Assembly: GCA_021414185.1 (NCBI GenBank)
Contig: JAIOOZ010000038.1
Location: 1 to 35,189 of the forward strand
DNA: 35,189 nucleotides
Direction of reading: 5' to 3'
Source: Betaproteobacteria bacterium
GTDB taxonomy: Bacteria; Pseudomonadota; Gammaproteobacteria; Burkholderiales; SG8-41
Positions 18,473 to 27,770 of this stretch are shown piece by piece (position 1 is the stretch's first letter; every line of letters begins with the position of its first letter). The notes beneath the pieces are model-generated. The model saw only the letters and a program-made list of their open reading frames with translations. It did no database searches and was not told where the DNA came from. A program made the position numbers and the translations under genes.

Positions 18473-19933
18473 TTACTTCAGCAGCGACAGCACGCTTTGC
18501 GGCAGTGCGTTGGCTTGCGACAGGATCGCGATCCCGGCTTGCTGCAGCACCTGGTTCTTCGTCAGGCTCGCTGTTTCTGACGCGAAATCCGCGTCCTGTA
18601 TGCGGCTGCGCGACGCGGTCAGGTTTTCGGCGGTCGTTTGCAGCGATGCCACCACCGAAGCGAAGCGGTTTTGATACGCGCCCAGCGCCGCGCGGTTGCC
18701 GTTGACCGAGGTCAGGGCCGAGTCGATCGAGTTGATTGCCGCGTTGGCGCCGTTGACCGTCGAGATGTCGATGGCCGATACGGCAGTGCCGGTTGCCGCC
18801 GAGGCGGTCGTGCCGTTTGCAACACCTTTCACGCCCGCCGCTGCCGAGCCTGCGACGACCACGCTGCCCGTGCCGGAGTAAGTGAGGCTGTATGAGCCGT
18901 AGTTTGTCGCGGCAACTCCGCCGAGCCCGATGTCCGCCAGCGCAGCACCCGTGGCGCCGCCTGCGGCGAAAGATACGGCGATGTTTCTGCCGTCAGCCGC
19001 GCTCAATGCGATCGTGTTGCCGGCACCGAGTGTCGCAGTCACGCCCGTGGCAGCGCTGTTTGACTGGATGGCGGCAACCGTGGTCGCGACGTTGGTCGCA
19101 CCGATGCCGGCTGTGGTCAACCCGAGGTTGATCGCGGTGCCGTTTATCGTCAGAACCGCGGTGCCGTCGGCGGTGATCGGCGTGGAAGCGTAGGTGCCGG
19201 TGACCGACGTGGCGTTGGCGCGGGCGGTGATGCCCGTGATGTTCGCCGCGTTGATCGCGCTGGCGAGGGAGCGCGCATCACCCGCGACGGCCGCGCCGCC
19301 CGAAGCGGAGAAAACGTCGACCGCTGTTGCGCCGTTAACTGCAACGGTAAACTGGCCCGCGGCGGTCAGGCCCGTCGCGGCGCTCAACGTGCTGGTGGTG
19401 ACGTTCGCGCCATAGCTCTGGCCGAGCGCGCTGGTACGGGCGCTGGTGATCGACGAAACGCTGATCGTCTGGCCGGCATCCGCGCCAACCTGGAACTGCT
19501 GGTTGCTGAACGAGCCGTCGAGCAGGTTCACGCCGTTGAACTTGGAATTGACCGAGGTACGGTCGATCTCGGCGATAAGTTGCGCGGCTTCCTGCTGAAG
19601 CGCTGCGCGGTCGGAAGAGCTGTTCGTCGAGTTGGCCGACTGCACCGCGAGTTCGCGGATGCGCTGCAGGTTGTTGCCGATTTGCGTGAGATCGCCTTCC
19701 GCGGTTTGCGCGAGCGAGATCGCATCGTTCGCATTGCGTGCCGCCTGGTTGTCGCCGTTGATCTGCGCGGTGAAACGCTGCGCAATCGCGAGGCCGGCCG
19801 CATCGTCCTTGGCGCTGTTGATGCGCAGGCCCGAGGACAGGCGTTGCAGAGACGTGGACAACGCGCTTTGCGAGGTATTGAGGTTGCGTTGCGCATTGAG
19901 CGACGCAATGTTCGTGCTGATGATCTGGGGCAT
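18473..19933 (-). CDS. fliC: Flagellin FliC
   Basis: 486 aa; conserved N-terminus [54 protein letters not shown] and C-terminus ending [27 protein letters not shown]. Confidence 0.98.
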   Translation of the reverse strand: MPQIISTNIASLNAQRNLNTSQSALSTSLQRLSSGLRINSAKDDAAGLAIAQRFTAQINGDNQAARNANDAISLAQTAEGDLTQIGNNLQRIRELAVQSANSTNSSSDRAALQQEAAQLIAEIDRTSVNSKFNGVNLLDGSFSNQQFQVGADAGQTISVSSITSARTSALGQSYGANVTTSTLSAATGLTAAGQFTVAVNGATAVDVFSASGGAAVAGDARSLASAINAANITGITARANATSVTGTYASTPITADGTAVLTINGTAINLGLTTAGIGATNVATTVAAIQSNSAATGVTATLGAGNTIALSAADGRNIAVSFAAGGATGAALADIGLGGVAATNYGSYSLTYSGTGSVVVAGSAAAGVKGVANGTTASAATGTAVSAIDISTVNGANAAINSIDSALTSVNGNRAALGAYQNRFASVVASLQTTAENLTASRSRIQDADFASETASLTKNQVLQQAGIAILSQANALPQSVLSLLK

Positions 19934-20024
19934 TTGAATCTCCTTTACACGGTTGTTGGTTAGCGGCCCTGTGCCGTGACTTCGGACCTGCGCGCCGTAT
20001 TGGCGTGAGCCGCCGTCCTAAGCA

Positions 20025-20051
20025 ATTACGGCGGTATATGAAGGGACTTTA
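20025..20051 (-). promoter_or_regulatory. FliA (sigma-28) promoter of fliC
   Basis: Minus strand TAAAGTCC-N11-GCCGTAAT; the enterobacterial FliA consensus is TAAAGTTT-N11-GCCGATAA. About 90 nt upstream of the fliC start. Confidence 0.85.
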
Positions 20052-20108
20052 GGGGGCACACGGCCGAAATGGCGATCGCATGGCGGCAGAGATCACGATG
20101 TGCCGTTG

Positions 20109-20945
20109 TCAGTCTGCCGTGACGGCGCGGTTTTTGCCGGCGCTCTTCGCCCGGTAGAGCGCGCGGTCGGCCCGCGCAATCACCGCGTCGCGTGTTTCAC
20201 CCGTCTTGCGCACGGCAATGCCCGCACTGAACGTGATCGGCAATCTGCAGTTGCCGTAGACGAGCGGGGAGCGATGCAGATCCTGCTGCAGCCGGGACAA
20301 TGCCCGGGCGGTATCGTCCGTCCCCGAATCGGGCAGCAAAAACAGGAACTCTTCGCCGCCAAAACGGACGACCACGTCGCTGGGGCGCATCGAGCGCTTG
20401 ATCACCTGCGCAAAATGCACCAGCGCCGCGTCGCCGGCCTGGTGCCCGTGGCGGTCGTTGATGCTTTTGAAATCGTCAATGTCGAGCAGCGCCGTTCCGA
20501 GCGGCGCTGCCTGGCGATCGGCGCGCGCAGCTTCGCGCGGATAGACCTGGTCGAATCCGCAGCGGTTAAGGGCGCCGGTCAGATGGTCGACGTGGACCAT
20601 GCCGCGCAGCTGTTCGAGTTCAGTTTTCAGCGCCTCGATTTCCAGTTCGGCGCGCGTGATCTCGGCGAGCGCAACGCTCGCCGGCACCTCGTTGCGGGCA
20701 GACCCTGCTTCGCGCAGAGCTTCTTCGATGATCGAGACGATCGAGCCGACGTCATCCGTGCGGTGGATCCTGCGCGCGAAGTCCTCAAGCCGGTGATGAT
20801 AATCGCCGGTTGCGGGCGCTGCGCGCGGCACGATTTGCGGCGCGCCGGCCGGGTTGACGGAGGCCTTGACCATCCGCAACGCAGCATGTTTGACCTTGCT
20901 CGTTTGCATCGCACAGCTCCAGTAAGTCGCCGGCAGACCGGCCAT
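20109..20945 (-). CDS. GGEEF diguanylate cyclase (short)
   Basis: VVRFGGEEFLFLLPDSG with RPSD five residues upstream (I-site). An internal start at 20909 is possible. Confidence 0.92.
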   Translation of the reverse strand: MAGLPATYWSCAMQTSKVKHAALRMVKASVNPAGAPQIVPRAAPATGDYHHRLEDFARRIHRTDDVGSIVSIIEEALREAGSARNEVPASVALAEITRAELEIEALKTELEQLRGMVHVDHLTGALNRCGFDQVYPREAARADRQAAPLGTALLDIDDFKSINDRHGHQAGDAALVHFAQVIKRSMRPSDVVVRFGGEEFLFLLPDSGTDDTARALSRLQQDLHRSPLVYGNCRLPITFSAGIAVRKTGETRDAVIARADRALYRAKSAGKNRAVTAD

Positions 20946-21032
20946 GAAGCGTCAAGATAACAAGGAACCGCCTGCGCGCCCGGCTGGAATACCGGGCAAA
21001 ATCCCCCGCAATTCCCGCAAATGCCTGAAAAA

Positions 21033-22781
21033 TCAGGCCGCGACCACGCGGTTCTTGCCCGCGCGCTTGGCCTGGTACAGCGCGCGGTCGGCGCGCGCGA
21101 TAACGGCCGACTGCGTGTCTCCCTGCTGGTAAGTGGCGATGCCGGCGCTAAAGGTGATCAGCAGCTTGCGGTTGTCATGCAGGAAAAAGCGTTTGGTCAT
21201 TTCGCGCTGCAGCCGCGTGACCGCCGCGGCACTCTGTTCAGCGTCTGAACCGGGCAGCAGGATCAGGAATTCCTCGCCGCCAAAGCGTGCCACGCTGTCG
21301 CTGGGCCGCATGGTGTCCTTGATTACGCCCGCGATGTGCACCAGCGCATCGTCGCCGACCTGGTGGCCGAGCGTGTCGTTCAGGTCCTTGAAATTATCGA
21401 TGTCGAGCAGCGCGATACTTAGCGCCTCCTGCTTGCGGTCCGCGAATGCGATTTCGCGGTCAAATGCCTCGTTCAGGCCGCGCCGGTTGAGCGTGCCCGT
21501 CAAATGGTCGCGCAGCACCTTATCACTTACCTGCTCCAGCTCGCTTTCCAGGTCGCGTATGCGGTTTTCGGCGACGCTGACCTGTTCGCGCGCGCGCAGC
21601 ACTTCGCGGCGCGAATTCAGTGCGCTTGCCTGCACGGTTCGCGTCTCGCGCAGCACCTCTTCGAGGAGGACGTTCAACTGCCCGACGTCTTCGGTCTGGC
21701 GAATGCGCTGGGCGAGGCTTTCAATCGAATCGTGATAGTCGCCGGTGGCGGTCGACAGCGTGCCCAGTTCGTCGATGAAAGAGGCGACCATCTCTTTCAA
21801 CATTGACTTGGTTTCATTGAGGCTCTGTTTGAGCACGCCCTGGTGATGTATGGCGTTCTTCAAATTGCGTTGCGCTTCTTCGATCGCGTCGAGGTTCAAC
21901 GGGCCCGAAATGACCTGCAGCACGACGGCGATCTGGCCGCGCAGCCACTGATCGTCGGCGACCAGCTCGCCCACGTTTTCGGCGAGCAGGCGCAGGAGCT
22001 GCAACAGGCCGTTCTGCACGCCGTCGCGCGCGTTGCCGTGCAATTCGACATTGAGAAAAAGCTTTTTCAGCTCGGCGCGCAAGGCTGCCAGATCGATCGC
22101 CTCGGGCGCGCGCAACTGGCGGGCCAGCGCGTTGGCTTGCGCCGTCGGGAGCGGTGCATCGATCAAGCGCGCGCCGACGGCGATTTCAAGCGTGTACGCG
22201 AGCAATTCGCGCAGTTCCAGTGCACCCGCGCCGCCGCCGGCGCAGCCGCCACAGGCGGCATCGGCATGGGCGTGCGCCGCCGGCGTGACGAGCGTCGGCG
22301 ATTTTGCCCAGGCGTGCGTCAGATTCAGCAGCCGCCCGTAAAGCATTTGCGTGGTGCCGCCGGCCGCCAGTGCTCTTTCCAGAGCGGTCTGGCGCTCGCT
22401 GTACGGACTGCCCGGCAGGTGGTCGCGTAACAGCCGCGCGAGTTCGCGCAGCAATGCCGCCCATTCGGCGGCGGATGCGTGTTCGCATTGCTGTTTCGCA
22501 AAGTCGATCAGCGCGCGGTGGCCATCGTCCCAGTTGCGGCTGGCGGCCGCAGCGGCCAGCGAGTTGCCCAGCCGCGCGAGTTCGGGCGTGCTGCGCGGCA
22601 GTTCGGCGGTCAGCCGCTGGAGCATGCGGTCGATGCCGCCGGCCGCGAGGCCGACGTCGTCGCCGCCGGCAATTTCGCAATAGAGGCGTCCGTAGTTCTC
22701 CGGTGTCGGCGCTTCTTTGCGCGTTACCAGCAACCGCAGGGTCTCGCGCGCGATATCGTTGGGCTTGCTGAGAACCGTCAT
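21033..22781 (-). CDS. GGEEF diguanylate cyclase with long N-terminal helical region
   Basis: 582 aa; ARFGGEEFLILLPGSD with RPSD I-site; N-terminus MTVLSKPNDIARETLRLLVTRKEAPTPENYGRLYCEIAG. Confidence 0.93.
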   Translation of the reverse strand: MTVLSKPNDIARETLRLLVTRKEAPTPENYGRLYCEIAGGDDVGLAAGGIDRMLQRLTAELPRSTPELARLGNSLAAAAASRNWDDGHRALIDFAKQQCEHASAAEWAALLRELARLLRDHLPGSPYSERQTALERALAAGGTTQMLYGRLLNLTHAWAKSPTLVTPAAHAHADAACGGCAGGGAGALELRELLAYTLEIAVGARLIDAPLPTAQANALARQLRAPEAIDLAALRAELKKLFLNVELHGNARDGVQNGLLQLLRLLAENVGELVADDQWLRGQIAVVLQVISGPLNLDAIEEAQRNLKNAIHHQGVLKQSLNETKSMLKEMVASFIDELGTLSTATGDYHDSIESLAQRIRQTEDVGQLNVLLEEVLRETRTVQASALNSRREVLRAREQVSVAENRIRDLESELEQVSDKVLRDHLTGTLNRRGLNEAFDREIAFADRKQEALSIALLDIDNFKDLNDTLGHQVGDDALVHIAGVIKDTMRPSDSVARFGGEEFLILLPGSDAEQSAAAVTRLQREMTKRFFLHDNRKLLITFSAGIATYQQGDTQSAVIARADRALYQAKRAGKNRVVAA

Positions 22782-22861
22782 GTATTCCTCGCGAATGGAT
22801 CGTCGCTCTAGGCAGCGATTAATCCCGCTGCGCCTGACTTAAGGCTTCAGCAGAGAGGAAA

Positions 22862-22888
22862 ACATCGGCAAAATCCGGCCGGACTTTA
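22862..22888 (-). promoter_or_regulatory. Candidate FliA (sigma-28) promoter for the 582-aa diguanylate cyclase
   Basis: Minus strand TAAAGTCC-GGCCGGATTTT-GCCGATGT; same -35 octamer and same 11-nt spacing as the fliC promoter. Confidence 0.75.
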
Positions 22889-22905
22889 ATCGGCGCGGCG
22901 CTGCC

Positions 22906-23538
22906 CTAGTCGATTATCTGGTTCTTGATCGCGTAATGCGTGAGTTCAGCGTTGTTCTTAAGGCGCATTTTTTCGAGCACGCGGGCGCGGTACACACTGA
23001 CCGTCTTCACGCTGATCGACAAGTGCCGCGCGATGTCGGTCAGGTTCTTGCCGGAAGCAATCATGCAAAGGGTCTGGTATTCCCGGATCGACAGCGTTTC
23101 GTGCTGCGGCCGTTCGCTGTCCTCGCCGATCGAGTTCGCGAGTTCCTGGGCGACGCTCGGCGTCACGTATTTCCGGCCTTCGGTGACCTGGCGGATCGCG
23201 CTTACCAGCTGCGAAGGCGCACTTTGCTTGGTCAGATAGCCGGCCGCGCCCGCTTTCAGCGCGCGCACCGCATACTGGTTTTCCGGGTGCATCGACAGCA
23301 TCAGGATGTGCAGCGCGGGGAATTCCTTGCGGATCAGCTTGAGAGTTTCGATTCCATTGCGGTCGGGCAGTGAAATGTCAAGCAGCACCACGTCGCACGT
23401 TTTGTCTCTCAGCAGGCGCATTGCGTCGGCGCTGGTTTCCGCTTCGCCGACCACCTGCATGTTGCCGCTTTCGGCGATGATCTGCGTCAGGCCGCGGCGC
23501 AGGATTGCATGGTCGTCGATGATGACGACGCGGATCAT
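22906..23538 (-). CDS. NarL/FixJ-family response regulator (REC + LuxR-type HTH)
   Basis: IIDDHAILRRGLTQII, VVLLDISLPDRNG, and HTH LSIREYQTLCMIASGKNLTDIARHLSISVKTVSVYRARVLEKMRL. Confidence 0.95.
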   Translation of the reverse strand: MIRVVIIDDHAILRRGLTQIIAESGNMQVVGEAETSADAMRLLRDKTCDVVLLDISLPDRNGIETLKLIRKEFPALHILMLSMHPENQYAVRALKAGAAGYLTKQSAPSQLVSAIRQVTEGRKYVTPSVAQELANSIGEDSERPQHETLSIREYQTLCMIASGKNLTDIARHLSISVKTVSVYRARVLEKMRLKNNAELTHYAIKNQIID

Positions 23539-25043
23539 GCCGGCCCCGCGGGCGAAATGTGATCCGGGGTATGGCTTACGGGATCCAGCGGCAGCAGTGC
23601 GGTGATGCTGGTTCCCGTGCCGGACTGGCCGTCGAAGCGTATTTCACCCCCGAGGCTGCGCGCCCGTTCGAGCATTCCGCGCAGGCCGAACGAGCCGCGC
23701 TTGAGCAGATCGGACTGCGCCATGCCGCGCCCGTTGTCGACTATGCACATGATCAACATGGTGCCGTCCGTGCCGAGTTCGACTTCGACTTTGGTCGCCG
23801 CCGCGTGTTTTGAGATGTTGGTGAGGATTTCGCGAAATATGCTGAATGCGGCGTTGCCGAGATCGGGGTCGACCGGCAGGTCTTCGGTTTTGCAGGTCAC
23901 CACGCACGGGATTTCCATGCGCTTCTGGAATTCCGCCGCTTCCCATTCTATCGCCGCTACCAGTCCCAGATCGAGCAGGGGCGGGCGCAGATCGCGCGCG
24001 ATGCGCGAGGTGATCTCCATGGTGCGGTCGACGAGTGTTTCAAGAGAGCGCGCCTTGTCCAGAAGATCGTTGCGTTCCCTGTCGATGCGGTGCACCAGCC
24101 ATAACAGGTCGATCTTCAAAGCGGTCAGGTTGCCGCCGATATCGTCGTGCACTTCGCGCGCAATGCGTGTGCGCTCGATTTCCTTCGCTTTTTGCAGGTG
24201 CGCGGACAGCGCCGACAATTGCTGGCGAGAGCGCAGGAGCTCGCTCTCAGCCTGCTTGCGCTGCGAAATATTTTCCATGATGCCGTCCCATTGCACGAGG
24301 CTTGAATTGAGCGGTCGCGGCCGCATGCGGATCTCGATCCACTTCGTGATGTCACCCGATGCCACGCGGAACCGGCCTTCCCAGCTGAGCGGCTGCAGTG
24401 TCTGCGCCGACGCGACGACGCGTTTGCGCAGCACATCACCACCGCCGTCGAGCACCAGTTCGTAAAACAGGCTGGCGTCGTCCTGCATCTGCTGCGGCGT
24501 CAGTTCGAGCAGCTGGTTGCTGCCGTCGCTGACGTAGGAAAAACGGAAGCCGCCCTTGCCGTCGCGCTGCAGCTGAAACACCACGCCGGGGACGTTTGAA
24601 ACGATGGCGCGAAAGCGCGCCTCATTTTCTTCGAGTTCGCGCTGCGCCTGGCGCCCGCGACGGCGCTCCACGCTTTCGCGCAGTTCGCGCTCGATCGCCG
24701 GAATCAGGCGTGACCGGTTGCCTTCCATCAAGTAGTCATGGGCGCCCGCCCGCATTGCTTCCACGGCAATGTCTTCGCCGATATTCCCGGAGTTGATGAT
24801 GAAGGGCAGGTCGGGATCGTGTTGCTGCACGATTTTCAGCGCTGCCAGGCCGCTGAACTGGGGCATCGTGTAGTTGCTTATCACGATGTCCCAAAATTCG
24901 CTCATGAGCGCGTCCTGCGTCGCCCGCGCGGTGTCCGCGCGACGATAGATCGGGTCGTAGCCGCCGTGGCGGATTTCTTCCAGCAGCAGCTCGGCGTATT
25001 CTTCAGAGTCCTCGATCAGCAATAAGCGCAGCGGTTCCGGCAT
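23535..25043 (-). CDS. Hybrid-type sensor kinase: N-terminal (pseudo)receiver, PAS, HisKA_3, HATPase
   Basis: H-box RTRIAREVHDDIGGNLTALKIDLLW; HATPase VDNGRGM...FGLRGMLERARSLGGEI; ATGA overlap with the NarL-type regulator. Confidence 0.93.
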   Translation of the reverse strand: MPEPLRLLLIEDSEEYAELLLEEIRHGGYDPIYRRADTARATQDALMSEFWDIVISNYTMPQFSGLAALKIVQQHDPDLPFIINSGNIGEDIAVEAMRAGAHDYLMEGNRSRLIPAIERELRESVERRRGRQAQRELEENEARFRAIVSNVPGVVFQLQRDGKGGFRFSYVSDGSNQLLELTPQQMQDDASLFYELVLDGGGDVLRKRVVASAQTLQPLSWEGRFRVASGDITKWIEIRMRPRPLNSSLVQWDGIMENISQRKQAESELLRSRQQLSALSAHLQKAKEIERTRIAREVHDDIGGNLTALKIDLLWLVHRIDRERNDLLDKARSLETLVDRTMEITSRIARDLRPPLLDLGLVAAIEWEAAEFQKRMEIPCVVTCKTEDLPVDPDLGNAAFSIFREILTNISKHAAATKVEVELGTDGTMLIMCIVDNGRGMAQSDLLKRGSFGLRGMLERARSLGGEIRFDGQSGTGTSITALLPLDPVSHTPDHISPAGPA

Positions 25044-25445
25044 GGGGAAAAAGTGTCGTAAGGATGTCGTGGGGCAAAGTGAAAAGTTGCGCCCGGATCT
25101 GTCTGCGTATCATAAGCCACTTATGCCGGCGATGTCATGACGCACGGCGCGGACGGAAAGGCGCGCGCTCCAGGCTCAAGTTTTTTTGCGCGCGGCCGAT
25201 ATCGGGAGGGGCGCCGCGGACGACAAAATGTCTCGCGGCGCACGGTTTTGCCATGCCGCCAATTTTCCTTTGCAAAAACGCCTTGGGCATCTTTTTCTCC
25301 GGCACGAGCGGGCGCGGCGCGACAGCAATGCGCAAGACAGGGCGCCCTGGCGCATATGCAGCCGTCGATCGAAAGCATGCCTGCGCCGTGCTTCGCGCGG
25401 CAGTGTGGCGCCGCAGTTAAACGGAAGCGAACGGTTGGGCACACG

Positions 25446-27080
25446 ATGATCAAATTGTCTTCAGGTGCGCAGGTCCTGTGGAAAAAACTGCGTGCGGCAT
25501 GCGGGCTGGAGTGTTTTCCCCTGTCCCGGAACTCGCAGCGCATGCCGGACCACGAGCGGCTGATGCTGCGGATACTCGTCGATCACATGCCCGAAGACAT
25601 ATTCACGCTCGATACCGACGGGCGATTCACGATGGTCAACACCGCGTGGCTCGTGGAGCATGGCTATGCGAGCGACAAGGGCATCATCGGGCGCACGGTC
25701 TTCGACGTGTTTGACGCCGAAACCGCGGCGCACGCCGCCGCTGAAAACAAAAGCATCATGGAAACCGGGCTCGGCCGCTATAACCAGAGCCGGGAGGTTC
25801 CGCGGCCGGGCGGCGGCAACCGCTCGATATTGATCAACAAGGTTCCCATGCGCGACGCGCAGGGCCGGGTGCTCGGCATTATCGGCATTATTCGCGACGT
25901 GACGGAGCTGAAGTCTGCGCTCGACAACCTGCGGCAGGAGCGCAACCTGCTGCGCTCCATCATCGACAGTTCGCCGGATGCGATACATGTCAAGGACCGT
26001 GCCGGCCGTTACGTCATCATGAACAAGGCGACCATGCGGCTGCGTAATGTCGCGAGCCACGCGGATGTCGTCGGCAAAACCGCGTACGACTTTTTTCCCG
26101 AGACTTCGGCCGCGGCGATCGAAGCCGAGGACCGCGCGATCATGAATACGGACCGCCCCCTGCTCGAATGCCAGCGCAAATCACGTGAGCCGAATGATCC
26201 CGACCGCTGGGTTTCGATGTCGAAGCTCCCGCTGCATGACGGGGAGGGCGCGGTGGCGGGGCTGGTCACCATCAATCGCGATATTACGAACCTGAAGAAC
26301 GTCATTGAAGAAGCGCGCAGCCTCAACGCGCAGCTCGAAGATCGCGTGCGCATTCGCACCCTCGAGCTGCAGGAAGCAAACAAGGAACTGGAAGCGTTTT
26401 CGTATTCGGTATCGCACGACTTGCGGGCACCGTTGCGCAGCATCTCCGGCTTCGGCAACTTCCTCCTGAAGGACAATTACGGGCAGCTCGATGCCGCGGG
26501 CAAGGGCAGGCTCAATCGCATCCTGGCGGCCAGCGAGCGCATGGGCAAGTTGATCGACGACCTGCTCAAGCTTGCGCGGATTTCGCGCCAGTCGATTTCG
26601 TACCGCAAAGTCGACCTGCACGCACTCGCGGCCGAGGTGGTGGCCGCGCTGCGGGACGCCAGCCCGGAACGGCTCGTCGAAGTCATACTTGAGCGGGATC
26701 TGACGGTGGAGGCCGACGCGGGACTCATGCGGGTGGTGCTGGAGAACCTGCTCGGCAATGCATGGAAGTTTACCGCCAAGCGGCCGGATGCGCGCATCGA
26801 ACTGGGGGCGGCAGTCGTCGACGGCCGGCGCGAGTTTTTCGTGCGCGACAACGGGGCGGGTTTCGACATGGTCTATGCCGGCAAACTGTTTGCGCCGTTC
26901 CAGCGCATGCATTCACAGCACCAGTTTGAAGGTACCGGCATCGGGCTGGCGACGGTCAAGCGCATCATCGAGCGCCACCTCGGCAGAATCTGGATCGACA
27001 GCGCAGTGAATCAGGGAACGACCGTTAGCTTTACCATCAGCGCGGCAGGCCCGGTCCAGACGGCCGCAGAAGCAACCTGA
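25446..27080 (+). CDS. PAS-PAS sensor histidine kinase (HisKA/HATPase_c)
   Basis: Two PAS-like blocks, H-box FSYSVSHDLRAPLRSISGFG, N and G boxes. Start set at MIKLSSGAQV; the ORF is open from 25137. Confidence 0.92.
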   Translation: MIKLSSGAQVLWKKLRAACGLECFPLSRNSQRMPDHERLMLRILVDHMPEDIFTLDTDGRFTMVNTAWLVEHGYASDKGIIGRTVFDVFDAETAAHAAAENKSIMETGLGRYNQSREVPRPGGGNRSILINKVPMRDAQGRVLGIIGIIRDVTELKSALDNLRQERNLLRSIIDSSPDAIHVKDRAGRYVIMNKATMRLRNVASHADVVGKTAYDFFPETSAAAIEAEDRAIMNTDRPLLECQRKSREPNDPDRWVSMSKLPLHDGEGAVAGLVTINRDITNLKNVIEEARSLNAQLEDRVRIRTLELQEANKELEAFSYSVSHDLRAPLRSISGFGNFLLKDNYGQLDAAGKGRLNRILAASERMGKLIDDLLKLARISRQSISYRKVDLHALAAEVVAALRDASPERLVEVILERDLTVEADAGLMRVVLENLLGNAWKFTAKRPDARIELGAAVVDGRREFFVRDNGAGFDMVYAGKLFAPFQRMHSQHQFEGTGIGLATVKRIIERHLGRIWIDSAVNQGTTVSFTISAAGPVQTAAEAT

Positions 27081-27098
27081 CCAATTGTGCGAGCTGCG

Positions 27099-27557
27099 AT
27101 GAGACCCAATATTCAATGCGCCGGCGGCGAAGTGCTGATGGTGGATGACAGCGTCGATGACGTTGAGCTTGCCGTCACCGTACTTTCGTCTTACTGGCCG
27201 GCCGATCGCATAGCGGTGGTGCACGATGGCGCCGAAGCGGGTGACTATCTGTACCGGCGCGGTCGTTATGCAAATCGCGAGCCCGGGCATCCGGTGCTTA
27301 TCCTGCTCGATATCAAGATGCCCAAGGTGGACGGCCTCGAACTGTTGCTCGTGCTGAAGAGCGACGAGTTTCTCAAGCCCATACCGGTGGTCATGCTGAC
27401 CTCTTCGCGCGAGGAGCGCGACGTTCGCGCCAGTTACCGCCTGGGCACCAATGCTTACGTTGTCAAGCCGCTGGTTTTCGCCGAATTCCAGGACACCCTC
27501 AGGAGGCTAGGCGCTTTCTGGCTGAGCGCAAACGAAATGACCGAGCCAGGAACCTAG
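27099..27557 (+). CDS. Rcp1-like single-domain response regulator
   Basis: VLMVDDSVDDVELAVTVL, LILLDIKMPKVDGLELL, VVMLTSS, YVVKPL; directly follows the kinase. An alternative start lies at 27087. Confidence 0.92.
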   Translation: MRPNIQCAGGEVLMVDDSVDDVELAVTVLSSYWPADRIAVVHDGAEAGDYLYRRGRYANREPGHPVLILLDIKMPKVDGLELLLVLKSDEFLKPIPVVMLTSSREERDVRASYRLGTNAYVVKPLVFAEFQDTLRRLGAFWLSANEMTEPGT

Positions 27558-27770
27558 CGCCGGGCATATTCCCGTTACCGCGCGTTAAAGAACTTGCGCG
27601 CGCGTGCCGTTAAACCTGCGACAGCGCAACCAGCGACGAAGTGCCGTGCACATCAACGTTTTGATCAGTGACGGTAACGCGGTCGCCGATACTGCACCGG
27701 CAATTCGATTTCGGCGCGCCCCCGGAATTCCGGAACTGGTGCAAGCGGAAATTAAACAAGGACAGAAAGC

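Noticed and set aside
16267-19933. Repetitive-looking Ala/Thr/Gly-rich DNA in the middle of fliD and fliC as a possible repeat or recombination element
   Set aside because: Explained by variable surface-exposed domains of the cap protein and flagellin; no direct repeats or recombinase genes seen.
21023-21038. GCCTGA-AAAA-TCAGGC hairpin at the end of the 582-aa diguanylate cyclase
   Set aside because: It overlaps the stop codon and has no T tract on the minus strand; not called as a terminator.
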